Both the position numbers and the translations under genes were made by a program. Shown here piece by piece: positions 1 through 6,784 of a stretch of 35,436 nucleotides of DNA. The notes beneath the pieces were generated by a model. The model was not told where the DNA came from. It was given only the letters and a program-made list of their open reading frames with translations, and did not search any database. Position 1 is the first letter of the stretch. Each line of letters starts with the position of its first letter. Source of the DNA: an uncultured Succiniclasticum sp. (GTDB lineage: Bacteria > Bacillota > Negativicutes > Acidaminococcales > Acidaminococcaceae); assembly GCA_905235335.1 (NCBI GenBank), contig CAJOKZ010000025.1:1-35436 (forward strand), given 5' to 3'.

Positions 1-111
1 GATATCTTCGGCCGTTTCAATGTCATACTCTTGGAGCAGACGTTGAATAATTTCGCGTTTCCCTTCGGTCATAACCACTTTATGAACCGGTTTCTTTTCA
101 CTTCTTGCCAT
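1..111 (-). CDS. IS256-family transposase, N-terminal fragment (cut by window edge)
   Basis: Only the first 37 codons are in the window, read leftward from an ATG at 111-109. A textbook ribosome site (AGGAGG, complement of 120-125) lies 8 nt upstream. The peptide begins MARSEKKPVHKVVMTEGKRE and continues with LLQEYDIETAEDI. This matches the conserved start of mutator-type (IS256) transposases, which read 'MTEGKK.. iiq.LL.eydi.taeDIqdaLkdLlgg'. The DDE catalytic core would lie outside the window, so intactness cannot be judged. The call rests on the short conserved N-terminus and on the inverted-repeat-like end beside it. Confidence 0.72.
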   Translation of the reverse strand, partial: MARSEKKPVHKVVMTEGKREIIQRLLQEYDIETAEDI

Positions 112-196
112 AATAAGAGCCTCCTGTGTAATTTAGTATATATCACAGGAGACCCTTTGGAAACCTATTTACAGAAAAACTTTCATACTCTCTACA
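1..196 (-). mobile_element. Right-hand end of an IS256-type insertion sequence
   Basis: The transposase start is followed outward by about 85 bp of non-coding sequence ending in a stretch at about 171-196 (acagaaaaactttcatactc and six more bases). On the other strand this is AGAGAGTATG followed by AAAGTTTTTCTGTAAA, which looks like an IS256-family terminal inverted repeat. The outer boundary is approximate because the partner repeat and target duplication are outside the window. The element ends only about 15-25 bp before the next gene. Confidence 0.5.
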
Positions 197-222
197 AATC
201 GGGATTTGCAAGGATGAAACCA

Positions 223-1101
223 ATGAAAACGTATGGAAATATTTCTACAATACAGGCTGAAGCGCTTATCTTACTTCAATCCCTTATTTATGGATTCGGT
301 GACCCGATATCCAAGATTGTTTTTGAAGTGACACCCGTATATACGATGATGACGGCGAGGTATCTGATTGCTTTTACATTCTCTTTTGCTATTTTTCACA
401 GGAGAATCATCAGAACTGTAAGGACTGTGCCTGTTAAATCATGGATGATTCCGGGTGTATGTATCAGTATGTGTTATGTGCTCAACAACGTGGCACTGGC
501 TTTGACAGATGCAACCTCTGTAGCCTTCATCAGATCACTCTCAATCGTAATCACCCCGGCTTTTGCATTCCTGATATACCACACCAGTTACAGGTGGCAG
601 CATATTACACTGCAGATACTTGTTCTTCCGGGAATGTATCTGCTCTGTGTGAAGGGCGGACTTTCAGGATTTGGTGCCGGTGAAGTGGTATCTGTCATTG
701 CGGCGTTCATGTCGGCAGGTGCGCTCGTTTTCAGCAAAAGATATCTAGCCGAGGTTGACCCAGCCAGCATGACATGTCTGATGGCCGGTTGCTCTGCTGT
801 GATTGCTTTGGCCGGAAGCCTGATGTTTGAGGGCGGGATTCATCTCGAAACGACAACATCCCGGGCCTGGGCTATCATCTTGTATCTCGCGCTTATGTGT
901 ACATTTCTGGGGTATCTGCTTCAGAATCTGGCCCTGATGAAGATCTCCGACAGATCGGTCGCACTGATCCAGAGCCTCTGCCCGGTGATGACCGCAGTGT
1001 TCTCATTCCTCCTGCTCGGAGAAGCGCTCTCGCCAGCTGGCACGGTGGGAGCAGGAATTATCGTAGCATGTGTGACACTTGCAAGCACCATCAAGTCTTA
1101 A
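223..1101 (+). CDS. EamA/DMT-superfamily membrane transporter
   Basis: A 292-residue polytopic protein with about ten hydrophobic segments in two repeats of five, the size and layout of EamA (RhaT/YdcZ-type) drug/metabolite exporters. Typical features are the early segment with 'GDPISKIVFEVTP', a mid-protein charged loop 'FSKRYLAEVDP', and a C-terminal repeat with 'LGYLLQNLALMKISDRSVALI' ending in 'LLLGEALSPAGTVGAGIIV'. The substrate cannot be read from sequence; relatives export amino acids or metabolites. The open frame extends back to 31, but that part is insertion-sequence DNA. ATG 223 has AAGGA at 210-214; ATG 214 is the alternative. The insertion sequence ends right before the start, so the native promoter may be lost. 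Confidence 0.8.
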   Translation: MKTYGNISTIQAEALILLQSLIYGFGDPISKIVFEVTPVYTMMTARYLIAFTFSFAIFHRRIIRTVRTVPVKSWMIPGVCISMCYVLNNVALALTDATSVAFIRSLSIVITPAFAFLIYHTSYRWQHITLQILVLPGMYLLCVKGGLSGFGAGEVVSVIAAFMSAGALVFSKRYLAEVDPASMTCLMAGCSAVIALAGSLMFEGGIHLETTTSRAWAIILYLALMCTFLGYLLQNLALMKISDRSVALIQSLCPVMTAVFSFLLLGEALSPAGTVGAGIIVACVTLASTIKS

Positions 1102-1115
1102 AGCAAATCAAATAT

Positions 1116-1144
1116 AAACGCGATTGATAAATTCCCGTTTTTTT
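1116..1144 (+). terminator. Candidate Rho-independent terminator after the EamA gene
   Basis: AAACG (1116-1120) pairs with CGTTT (1136-1140). Past one C-C mismatch, GA (1122-1123) pairs with TC (1133-1134). Seven T follow from 1138. The stem is short, so this is a moderate candidate. Confidence 0.45.
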
Positions 1145-1168
1145 AACAGCCGTAGTTTTTGATAAGAT

Positions 1169-1197
1169 TTGAAAGCGTGTCATAATTATGTTATAAT
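1169..1197 (+). promoter_or_regulatory. Sigma-70/A promoter of the toxin-antitoxin pair
   Basis: TTGAAA (1169-1174) and TATAAT (1192-1197) are separated by exactly 17 bp and lie about 40 bp before the antitoxin start. Type II antitoxins usually repress their own promoter, so the region just downstream of -10 is a plausible operator; I see no clean palindrome there. Confidence 0.8.
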
Positions 1198-1239
1198 AAC
1201 AGCACGATGATATAGATGGGAACAAGGAGGAGATATATT

Positions 1240-1503
1240 ATGCCACGTATTATACCAATAAGAGATCTTCGTAATACAATGGAAATATCTGAGATGGCTC
1301 ATAGGGAACAGGAACCGATTTTTGTAACGAAAAACGGTTATAGCGATCTTGTTGTTATGAGCGCAGAATTGTATGATCGTTTTGCAAGCATAGCTCGTAT
1401 AGACCAAGCAATTTTTGAAGCTGAGGAAGAAATGAAAAATGGTGCAAAAGCTATAGATGCTGATGAGGCTTTTGCTAAATTGGATGCAAAATATTATGGA
1501 TAA
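1240..1503 (+). CDS. Type II antitoxin, Phd/YefM family
   Basis: An 87-residue protein beginning MPRIIPIRDLRNTMEIS. It continues with 'PIFVTKNGYSDLVVMSAELYDR', the hallmark of Phd/YefM antitoxins (a DNA-binding N-terminal half with 'pvfvtknG...vvms.ely'). The charged C-terminal tail (from about residue 50, 'IDQAIFEAEEEMKNGAKAID') would wrap the toxin. ATG 1240 is chosen because AAGGAGG sits at 1224-1230; an in-frame ATG at 1216 lies upstream of that site. It overlaps the toxin gene by 8 bp, giving the antitoxin-first, translationally coupled layout usual for these modules. Confidence 0.88.
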   Translation: MPRIIPIRDLRNTMEISEMAHREQEPIFVTKNGYSDLVVMSAELYDRFASIARIDQAIFEAEEEMKNGAKAIDADEAFAKLDAKYYG

Positions 1504-1798
1504 GTACACGGTGAAGTTGCTTCCTCGGGCATTCCGGGATATCAGCAGTATATATGCGTACATTGCGAATGAAAAGTTATCTCCCAGTAATGCAAAAGGA
1601 CAAACAGACAGGATAAAGGAAGCTATAAAAGGGTTGGGCATTTTTCCACAGTCTCATCAGGAAAGGCAAGAGGGAAGGTTTGCTGGAAAGGGATATCGTC
1701 AGCTTTTGGTTGATAATTACATGGCGATTTTCAGAATTGATGTGAAAGAAAAAATTGTCTATGTGGTTACGGTGCAATACCAAGGGCGGAATTTGTAA
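1496..1798 (+). CDS. Type II toxin, RelE/ParE family
   Basis: A 100-residue protein, MDKYTVKLLPRAFRDISSIY..., with the RelE/ParE fold pattern: an N-terminal strand, two helices ('AFRDISSIYAYIANE' and 'AKGQTDRIKEAIKGLGIFP'), then a beta sheet carrying 'YRQLLVDNYMAIFRIDVKEKIVYVVTVQYQGR'. RelE members cleave mRNA at the ribosome and ParE members poison gyrase; sequence alone does not decide here. The lack of an obvious RelE-type basic C-terminal tail and the 'gRqL.vdnY..iFri' block fit the ParE/YoeB-like plasmid-stabilisation subgroup. The start inside the antitoxin gene gives an 8-bp overlap. An open frame continues back to 1457, but ATG 1496 gives the family length. Confidence 0.82.
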   Translation: MDKYTVKLLPRAFRDISSIYAYIANEKLSPSNAKGQTDRIKEAIKGLGIFPQSHQERQEGRFAGKGYRQLLVDNYMAIFRIDVKEKIVYVVTVQYQGRNL

Positions 1799-1861
1799 AG
1801 AAGCCGCCAGAAAGAATTCCAATTTAAATATTCTGTTGCAAGTTCGCTTTGGAGGGAAAAA

Positions 1862-2647
1862 ATGAAAAAACGAATCAAAACCGTGATTCTTCTGATTGTT
1901 GCGCTTCTTCTTGTATCTATGCTTGCAGGCTTCGCAGGAAATAGTGAAAAAACCATCAAAACCGGGATTATTGGCGCGGTTGATATGGAGGTAGACTCCT
2001 TAAAAAGGGAGGTCAGAAAAGCAAAGACAATAAGCATTGCGGGTATGGAGTTTTGCGAGGGATTGTTGGACGGTGTGGATGTTGTTATTGTAAAATGCGG
2101 TGTGGGAAAGGTTAACGCTGGAACATGCGCCCAACTTCTTATCAACGTCTTTGGAGCAAAACGCATTATCAATACCGGAGTAGCCGGTTCCCTGGATGCC
2201 TCAATCAATATCGGAGATATTGTTGTATCCAAGGATGTGGTGCAACATGATTTTGATTTGACCCCATTGGGCTATGCTCCCGGTGAGTTGGTTGGCATTG
2301 GTTCACCGTCTTTACCTGCGGATGCAAATATGCGCAAAAGTGCAGTGAAGGCTGTCAGGAAGAGCGCGCCGGAAGTCAAAGTTTTTGAAGGCCGTGTCTG
2401 TACCGGCGATCAGTTCATCTCGACTACAGAGCAGAAGAATGCCATTGTTGCAAAATTTGGCGGTCTCTGTTGTGAGATGGAGGGCGGAGCGATTGCACAG
2501 ATTTGCCACCAGAACAAAATACCTTTTGTTATCATACGGGCAATCTCCGATAAAGCAGATGGCTCTGCGAAAATGGACTACGCTAAATTTGAGAAGGATG
2601 CAGCGATCCGATGTGCAGCCATCACCCGTTACATGATTTCCCACTAA
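1862..2647 (+). CDS. mtnN: Exported 5'-methylthioadenosine/S-adenosylhomocysteine nucleosidase
   Basis: MTA/SAH nucleosidases hydrolyse MTA, SAH and 5'-deoxyadenosine to adenine plus the ribose product. The catalytic set is present: Glu43 in 'GIIGAVDMEVDSL' (equivalent to E. coli Glu12), the nucleoside-binding 'CCEMEGGAIAQ' (residues 203-213, Glu205 and Glu207), and the general acid Asp230 in 'IRAISDKAD'. The family is normally about 230 residues and cytoplasmic. This one has 261, with a 26-30 residue N-terminal extension that is a clear signal or anchor sequence: MKKR, then a run of about 16 hydrophobic residues, then 'SMLAGFAGNS'. The 'LAGF' resembles a lipobox whose Cys is replaced by Phe (codon TTC at 1931-1933). 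The ribosome site GGAGGG lies just before the ATG. No mtn-pathway genes are adjacent. Confidence 0.88.
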   Translation: MKKRIKTVILLIVALLLVSMLAGFAGNSEKTIKTGIIGAVDMEVDSLKREVRKAKTISIAGMEFCEGLLDGVDVVIVKCGVGKVNAGTCAQLLINVFGAKRIINTGVAGSLDASINIGDIVVSKDVVQHDFDLTPLGYAPGELVGIGSPSLPADANMRKSAVKAVRKSAPEVKVFEGRVCTGDQFISTTEQKNAIVAKFGGLCCEMEGGAIAQICHQNKIPFVIIRAISDKADGSAKMDYAKFEKDAAIRCAAITRYMISH

Positions 2648-2730
2648 AAGCTGAACGATGAAATGTTGTTTTGATTCAACCCATCTTTCAACCCTTCGTT
2701 CAAAAATTATGTTAAATTCTGACAAAGTGT

Positions 2731-2749
2731 TTACAACTATTAGTTGTAA
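2731..2749. promoter_or_regulatory. Perfect 19-bp palindrome, candidate operator
   Basis: TTACAACTA (2731-2739), one central T, then TAGTTGTAA (2741-2749): two perfect 9-bp arms. The length and odd symmetry fit a dimeric repressor site. It lies 219 bp before the TRAP binding protein start and about 85 bp after the nucleosidase stop. The TACA...TGTA edges recall BlaI/MecI- and CopY-type operators, but no regulator gene is nearby and the match is not strong enough to name one. Confidence 0.5.
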
Positions 2750-2805
2750 TTCAACAGAGTCTTATCTGGCATAGAATCTCTTGTTTGAGCGGTTTTTGGA
2801 ACTAT

Positions 2806-2822
2806 TTGAAGTAAAACTTCAA
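2806..2822. repeat. Small perfect inverted repeat in the TRAP leader
   Basis: TTGAAG (2806-2811), loop TAAAA, CTTCAA (2817-2822). It is not followed by a T run, so it is not a terminator. It could be an operator half-site pair or a leader hairpin. Confidence 0.4.
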
Positions 2823-2967
2823 TTTGGCAAAAATGTATACAAAATACTTTGTTTTTTTATGGAAGGAAAGAAGGAATTTTAAAATTAACAGAGAAATTAT
2901 AAACAAATGCGATTTTAATTAGCATTTTATGTATTTTTTGCTGAATGCAAAAGGGAGGGATTAATCT

Positions 2968-3951
2968 ATGAAAAAATTTTTAGCGTTCTTGATGGCCTTT
3001 GCGGTGATCGGTTCCGTATTGGCTGGCTGCGGCGGAGGGGCGCCTAAAAAAGATGCTCCGAAACCGGCTGCTGATGGTGGCAAAAAATTTATTAACATTG
3101 CTACCGGCGGTACTGCGGGTACCTATTATCCGTTAGGTGGCGCTCTGGCTGACATTCTGAACAAAAATGTAAAAGGCGCGAATGCTTCTGCTCAGTCCAC
3201 CGGCGCATCCGTTGCTAACGTAAACCTGTTAAAAGAAGGCAAAGTTGACATTGCGTTCATCCAGAACGATATTGCTTACTATGCCGCTACCGGAACAGAA
3301 ATGTTCAAAGACAAAAAAGTGGAATCCCTGAAGGGCCTGGCTACTCTGTATCCGGAAACCGTTCAGATTGTTACCACTAAAAAGACCGGGATCAAGACTG
3401 TTGCCGACCTGAAAGGCAAGAGGGTTGCTGTAGGCGCTGCCGGCTCCGGTACCGAAGCGAATGCCCGCCAGATCCTGAACATCGCAGGTATTACCTATAA
3501 AGATATCAAACCTCAGTACCTGTCCTTCGGCGAAGCTGCTTCCGCCCTGAAAGACGGTAACGTTGACGCTGGTTTCGTAGTAGCCGGTTTCCCGACCGCT
3601 GCTATCCAGGACCTGGCTACCCAGCATGACGTCGTGATGGTAAGCGTAGGCGCTGACATCGCTGACAAGCTCATCGCGAAATATCCGTATTACACCAAAG
3701 TTACCATTCCGGCCAAGACCTACAACAAGGTTGAAACCGATACCGCTGCAGTTGCTGTAAAATGCATGCTGGCTGTTACCGATAAGATGGATGCCGATAC
3801 CGGTTACGCTATCGTAAAAGCATTGTATGGCAATCTGGACCGCATGAAAGCGGCTCATAATGTTTCCAAGAACATTACGAAAGCAACCGGTAAAGACGGC
3901 ATGTCCATTAAGCTGAATGCCGGCGCTGAAAAATTCTTCAACGAGAAGTAA
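2968..3951 (+). CDS. TAXI-family TRAP transporter solute-binding lipoprotein
   Basis: A 327-residue extracytoplasmic binding protein. The signal peptide ends in the lipobox LAGC, so the mature protein starts at lipidated Cys21, followed by a Gly/Lys/Pro-rich linker. The mature domain has the TAXI signature 'FINIATGGTAGTYYPLGGALADIL' near residues 40-63 and the typical 'STGASVANVNLLKEGKVDIAFIQNDIAYYA', 'LKGKRVAVGAAGSGTEANARQIL' and 'ALKDGNVDAGFVVAGFP' blocks. It delivers substrate to the fused TRAP permease encoded downstream. Known TAXI proteins bind glutamate, glutamine or dicarboxylates, which would suit an amino-acid fermenter; the substrate here is inference. The start is set by AAGGGAGGGA before ATG 2968. 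It is the first gene of the TRAP operon. Confidence 0.93.
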   Translation: MKKFLAFLMAFAVIGSVLAGCGGGAPKKDAPKPAADGGKKFINIATGGTAGTYYPLGGALADILNKNVKGANASAQSTGASVANVNLLKEGKVDIAFIQNDIAYYAATGTEMFKDKKVESLKGLATLYPETVQIVTTKKTGIKTVADLKGKRVAVGAAGSGTEANARQILNIAGITYKDIKPQYLSFGEAASALKDGNVDAGFVVAGFPTAAIQDLATQHDVVMVSVGADIADKLIAKYPYYTKVTIPAKTYNKVETDTAAVAVKCMLAVTDKMDADTGYAIVKALYGNLDRMKAAHNVSKNITKATGKDGMSIKLNAGAEKFFNEK

Positions 3952-3956
3952 TTTTG

Positions 3957-4502
3957 ATGAACCACACAAGTACAGACCGGACTCCGGCGTCCACCGGGGC
4001 CCGGTCTTTTTACAAACATCCGTCCTTTGTATTACTGCTGCTGCTTGTATTGGCCGCTTTCAGCTGGTATGGGGACTGCCTTATGGTGGTCTTACTCCCG
4101 GAAAACAGTCTTCCGGTTATTTCCTTTCCGGTTTCCAAAGGGGAGGAATGGCATTATCATTATAAACATTCTGTGCAGCAGACCCCGGTGGACGAGTACT
4201 TCCGTGTAAATGGGCCAAACGATATGACCATGACCCACACTACCTATGAATCCCTGGGGGTGGGGCTGCCCTACGATCCGTCGGAAGGAAAATTCACCAG
4301 TTTGAAAAAGGATGGAAAGTTTGATTTGGAAATGAACCGGCCGTATCGGTCGCTACAGTTCCGGACGGCAGTACAGGCCAGGCCGAAAATCATTCATAAT
4401 ACCGATACATATGACCTGTGTTCTCTTTACGGGCAGGGAACCCTTGTTGAAGTTAGGGTTATGAAACGGTACCGGTACTGGCTGTCGGTTGCTTTTCAAT
4501 AA
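3957..4502 (+). CDS. DUF1850-family protein of the TAXI-TRAP system
   Basis: A 181-residue protein with one N-terminal membrane segment (about residues 24-46, a Leu/Val-rich run) and a soluble outer domain. The block 'FPVSKGEEWHYHYKHSVQQTPVDEYF' is the hallmark of DUF1850, a small family typically encoded between a TAXI binding protein and its fused TRAP permease, as here. Its role is not established; an accessory part of the transporter is the usual inference. The gene starts 5 bp after the preceding stop. ATG 3957 is preferred over the adjacent TTG 3954. The ribosome site is weak (GAGAAG), suggesting coupling to the upstream gene. Confidence 0.8.
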   Translation: MNHTSTDRTPASTGARSFYKHPSFVLLLLLVLAAFSWYGDCLMVVLLPENSLPVISFPVSKGEEWHYHYKHSVQQTPVDEYFRVNGPNDMTMTHTTYESLGVGLPYDPSEGKFTSLKKDGKFDLEMNRPYRSLQFRTAVQARPKIIHNTDTYDLCSLYGQGTLVEVRVMKRYRYWLSVAFQ

Positions 4503-4651
4503 TTGCAGTTTTATGATGGGTGCTGTTGATATGCTGCAGCGGCGCAACATGTTGCGTGGAGGGGCCCAACCGCTTTTTGCCGGTTCGGACTTCTGGCATA
4601 AAACAGTTTTGCCTTAATTTTTATAAAAATCTCATGAAGGTGGTGAGGCCT
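4503..4651 (+). other. Unusual 149-bp gap inside the TRAP operon, with a palindrome and hairpin
   Basis: TRAP operon genes are normally packed tightly, but this gap separates DUF1850 from the permease. It holds the perfect palindrome CGCAACATGTTGCG (4543-4556) and a short hairpin AACCG/CGGTT (4568-4572 with 4581-4585). The permease frame is open through much of it, back to 4520. That part has no ribosome site and an untypical composition, so I treat it as non-coding. Confidence 0.45.
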
Positions 4652-6616
4652 GTGGAAGATTTAAAAAACAAAACAAACACCGTTTCGGCGGAAATGTCGG
4701 CCGAAGAGGTGATGCAAAAATTTGACAAAGAATCCAATAAAAGGGAACCGGATGGATTTTGGGGCTATGTAATCTCCGCTATCTGCATCCTGTTCGCCTG
4801 TTTCCAGTTATATACGGGTATATTCGGCGTATTGGATGCGCATTTGCAGCGTACCATCCATCTGTGCTTCGGCATGGCGCTGATTTATCTTTTGTACCCG
4901 GCCCGGGCAAGCTGGTCAAAGAAAACCATGCACCCGGTTGATCTGGTGTTCGCGGTTCTCAGCGTGTTTGCCACCATGTACATTTACATCAATTACGATG
5001 AACTGGTTATCCGTGCCGGCATGAATACCGAGACGGATATCATGGTGGGGATCCTGGGTATCCTGCTGGTATTTGAGGCAGCCCGCCGTACCGTGGGCTG
5101 GCCCATGATCACCGTGGCACTGATCTTTCTGGCCTATGCGTTTGCGGGTCCCTACATGCCGGGTATCATGGCCCACCGTGGCGTAGGCTTCGATGAGCTG
5201 GTGAGCCATCTGTATTTCACTACGGAAGGCATCTTCGGCGTGCCCATGGGTGTATCGTCCACATTTATCTACCTGTTCATCCTGTTTGGCGCTTATTTGG
5301 AAGCGACAGGACTTGGCAAGTTCTTTATCGATACGGCTAACGCCCTGGCAGGCTGGGCTGTCGGCGGTCCCGCAAAAGTTGCGGTGCTGTCTTCCGGTTT
5401 AATGGGTACCGTATCCGGTTCCTCCGTTGCCAATGTGGCGGGTACCGGTTCTTTTACGATTCCTATGATGAAAAAGTTAGGTTACCGTCCGGCTTTTGCC
5501 GGGGCTGTTGAAGCAGCGGCTTCCACCGGCGGCCAGCTGATGCCTCCTGTTATGGGCGCGGCAGCCTTCTTGATGGCGGAATTCGTGGGAGTTCCGTATA
5601 TTGATGTAGTTAAGGCGGCAGTCATTCCGGCGGTGCTGTATTATACCGGTATTTGGATTGGCGTTCATTACGAAGCAAAGAAATACGGCCTGAAAGGCAC
5701 ACCCCGGGAAGAACTGCCGAAGTTTGGCGAGCTGTTGCGGGAAAAAGGCCATCTGGCCATTCCCCTGATTATCATCGTATATCTGCTGGTGACCGGTTAT
5801 ACTCCCATGAGGGCAGCCCTGTATGCTATTGCGTTGACCATCATCTGCGCCTGCCTGCGTAAGAGTACACGTATTACCCCGATGGATTTTGTCAACGGCC
5901 TGATCAACGGTTCCAAAGGGGTGCTTGGCGTACTGATCGCCTGCGCCACCGCCGGTATCATTATCGGCGTGGTTACCAAGACTGGTGTCGGCCTGAAACT
6001 GGCTACCGCGCTACTGGATCTGGCAGGAGGGAAGCTGCTGCCGGCCATGTTCTTCACCATGATCACATCCCTGATTCTGGGCATGGGTGTTCCCACAACG
6101 GCGAATTACGTTATCACTTCTACGATTGCGGCGCCTGCCCTGGTACAGATGAATGTGCCGGTCCTGGCAGCCCACATGTTTGCGTTTTATTTCGGTATTG
6201 TGGCTGACGTTACGCCTCCGGTTGCTTTGGCGGCTTATGCCGGTTCCGGCATTGCTGGTGCCAATCCCATGAAGACCGGCGTGAACGCAGCGAAGCTGGC
6301 CATCGCAGCCTTTATTGTTCCGTACATTTTCGTATTGGCTCCCGAATTGCTGATGATCAATGCGACTCCTTTTTTGGTGTTGCTCTCCATGATTACCGCG
6401 ATTTTTGGCATGTGGGGTATCTCCCTGGCCATGATCGGTTTCTGCCAGCATCCGCTGAATGTGCTGCAGCGCATCGTTTTCTTCCTGGGCGGACTTTGTC
6501 TGATTATTCCCGGGACAACATCCGATATCGTTGGTATTGCAGTCCTGGTACTCGGTTTCTTCTGGCAGAAACGCAACAAAGGCGGCACATTGGCTGTGAA
6601 ATCTGATGACGTGTGA
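4652..6616 (+). CDS. TRAP transporter permease, fused small and large subunits
   Basis: About 654 residues and strongly hydrophobic. It has the fused layout (roughly four plus twelve segments) typical of permeases partnered with TAXI proteins. Landmarks include 'MGVSSTFIYLFILFGAYLEATGLGKFFIDTANALAG', 'AKVAVLSSGLMGTVSGSSVANVAGTGSFTIPMMKKLGY' and, near the end, 'LILGMGVPTTANYVITSTIAAPAL', the conserved DctM-type core. It imports the bound solute using an ion gradient. GTG 4652 is chosen because AAGGTGGTGA (4637-4646) is a good ribosome site and the protein then begins MEDLKNK, as relatives do. In-frame ATGs at 4634 and 4520 lack such support. A strong terminator follows at 6712-6784. Confidence 0.92.
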   Translation: MEDLKNKTNTVSAEMSAEEVMQKFDKESNKREPDGFWGYVISAICILFACFQLYTGIFGVLDAHLQRTIHLCFGMALIYLLYPARASWSKKTMHPVDLVFAVLSVFATMYIYINYDELVIRAGMNTETDIMVGILGILLVFEAARRTVGWPMITVALIFLAYAFAGPYMPGIMAHRGVGFDELVSHLYFTTEGIFGVPMGVSSTFIYLFILFGAYLEATGLGKFFIDTANALAGWAVGGPAKVAVLSSGLMGTVSGSSVANVAGTGSFTIPMMKKLGYRPAFAGAVEAAASTGGQLMPPVMGAAAFLMAEFVGVPYIDVVKAAVIPAVLYYTGIWIGVHYEAKKYGLKGTPREELPKFGELLREKGHLAIPLIIIVYLLVTGYTPMRAALYAIALTIICACLRKSTRITPMDFVNGLINGSKGVLGVLIACATAGIIIGVVTKTGVGLKLATALLDLAGGKLLPAMFFTMITSLILGMGVPTTANYVITSTIAAPALVQMNVPVLAAHMFAFYFGIVADVTPPVALAAYAGSGIAGANPMKTGVNAAKLAIAAFIVPYIFVLAPELLMINATPFLVLLSMITAIFGMWGISLAMIGFCQHPLNVLQRIVFFLGGLCLIIPGTTSDIVGIAVLVLGFFWQKRNKGGTLAVKSDDV

Positions 6617-6642
6617 AATGTTTGCAGAGTAAATGACGCAAG

Positions 6643-6658
6643 CGGTTGCATGCAACCG
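6643..6658. promoter_or_regulatory. Perfect 16-bp palindrome downstream of the TRAP permease
   Basis: CGGTTGCA followed by TGCAACCG: two perfect 8-bp arms with no spacer. It begins 27 bp after the permease stop and upstream of the terminator. Lack of a loop argues for a protein site rather than an RNA hairpin. The symmetry resembles LacI-type operators (central CG/GC-rich palindrome), but no such regulator is encoded nearby. Confidence 0.4.
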
Positions 6659-6711
6659 ATCATGGCATGCGCGCTTGTTAAAACGAAAGCTTGAAAATAT
6701 TATATTTTTCC

Positions 6712-6784
6712 AATCGCACCGGTGTTTTGGCTTTTCCCTCCTTTCTATATAAAAAGTTTTTGAACATGCCGGTGCGATTTTTTT
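6712..6784 (+). terminator. Terminator of the TRAP operon
   Basis: AATCGCACCGG (6712-6722) pairs perfectly with CCGGTGCGATT (6769-6779), followed by T7 (6778-6784). The loop is 46 nt, longer than usual, but the 11-bp perfect stem and T run make termination likely. Confidence 0.8.

Larger units (their letters stand above)
2648..2967 (+). promoter_or_regulatory. TRAP operon leader and control region (320 bp, no gene)
   Basis: This AT-rich gap contains a perfect 19-bp palindrome (2731-2749) and a perfect hairpin (2806-2822). Near the gene, three short segments can pair in alternative ways: AAATGC (2905-2910), GCATTT (2922-2927) and AATGC (2944-2948). A ribosome site, AAGGGAGGGA, lies at 2951-2960. 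TATAAA at 2898-2903 could be a -10 box, but no good -35 sits at the right distance. I see no recognised riboswitch. Confidence 0.5.

Noticed and set aside
31-222. Upstream extension of the EamA gene to 31
   Set aside because: This part lies in the insertion sequence, is antisense to its transposase start and has no ribosome site.
4520-4651. Extended N-terminus of the TRAP permease from ATG 4520 or 4634
   Set aside because: Contains Cys-rich atypical sequence and lacks a ribosome site; GTG 4652 has AAGGTGGTGA and gives the family N-terminus.
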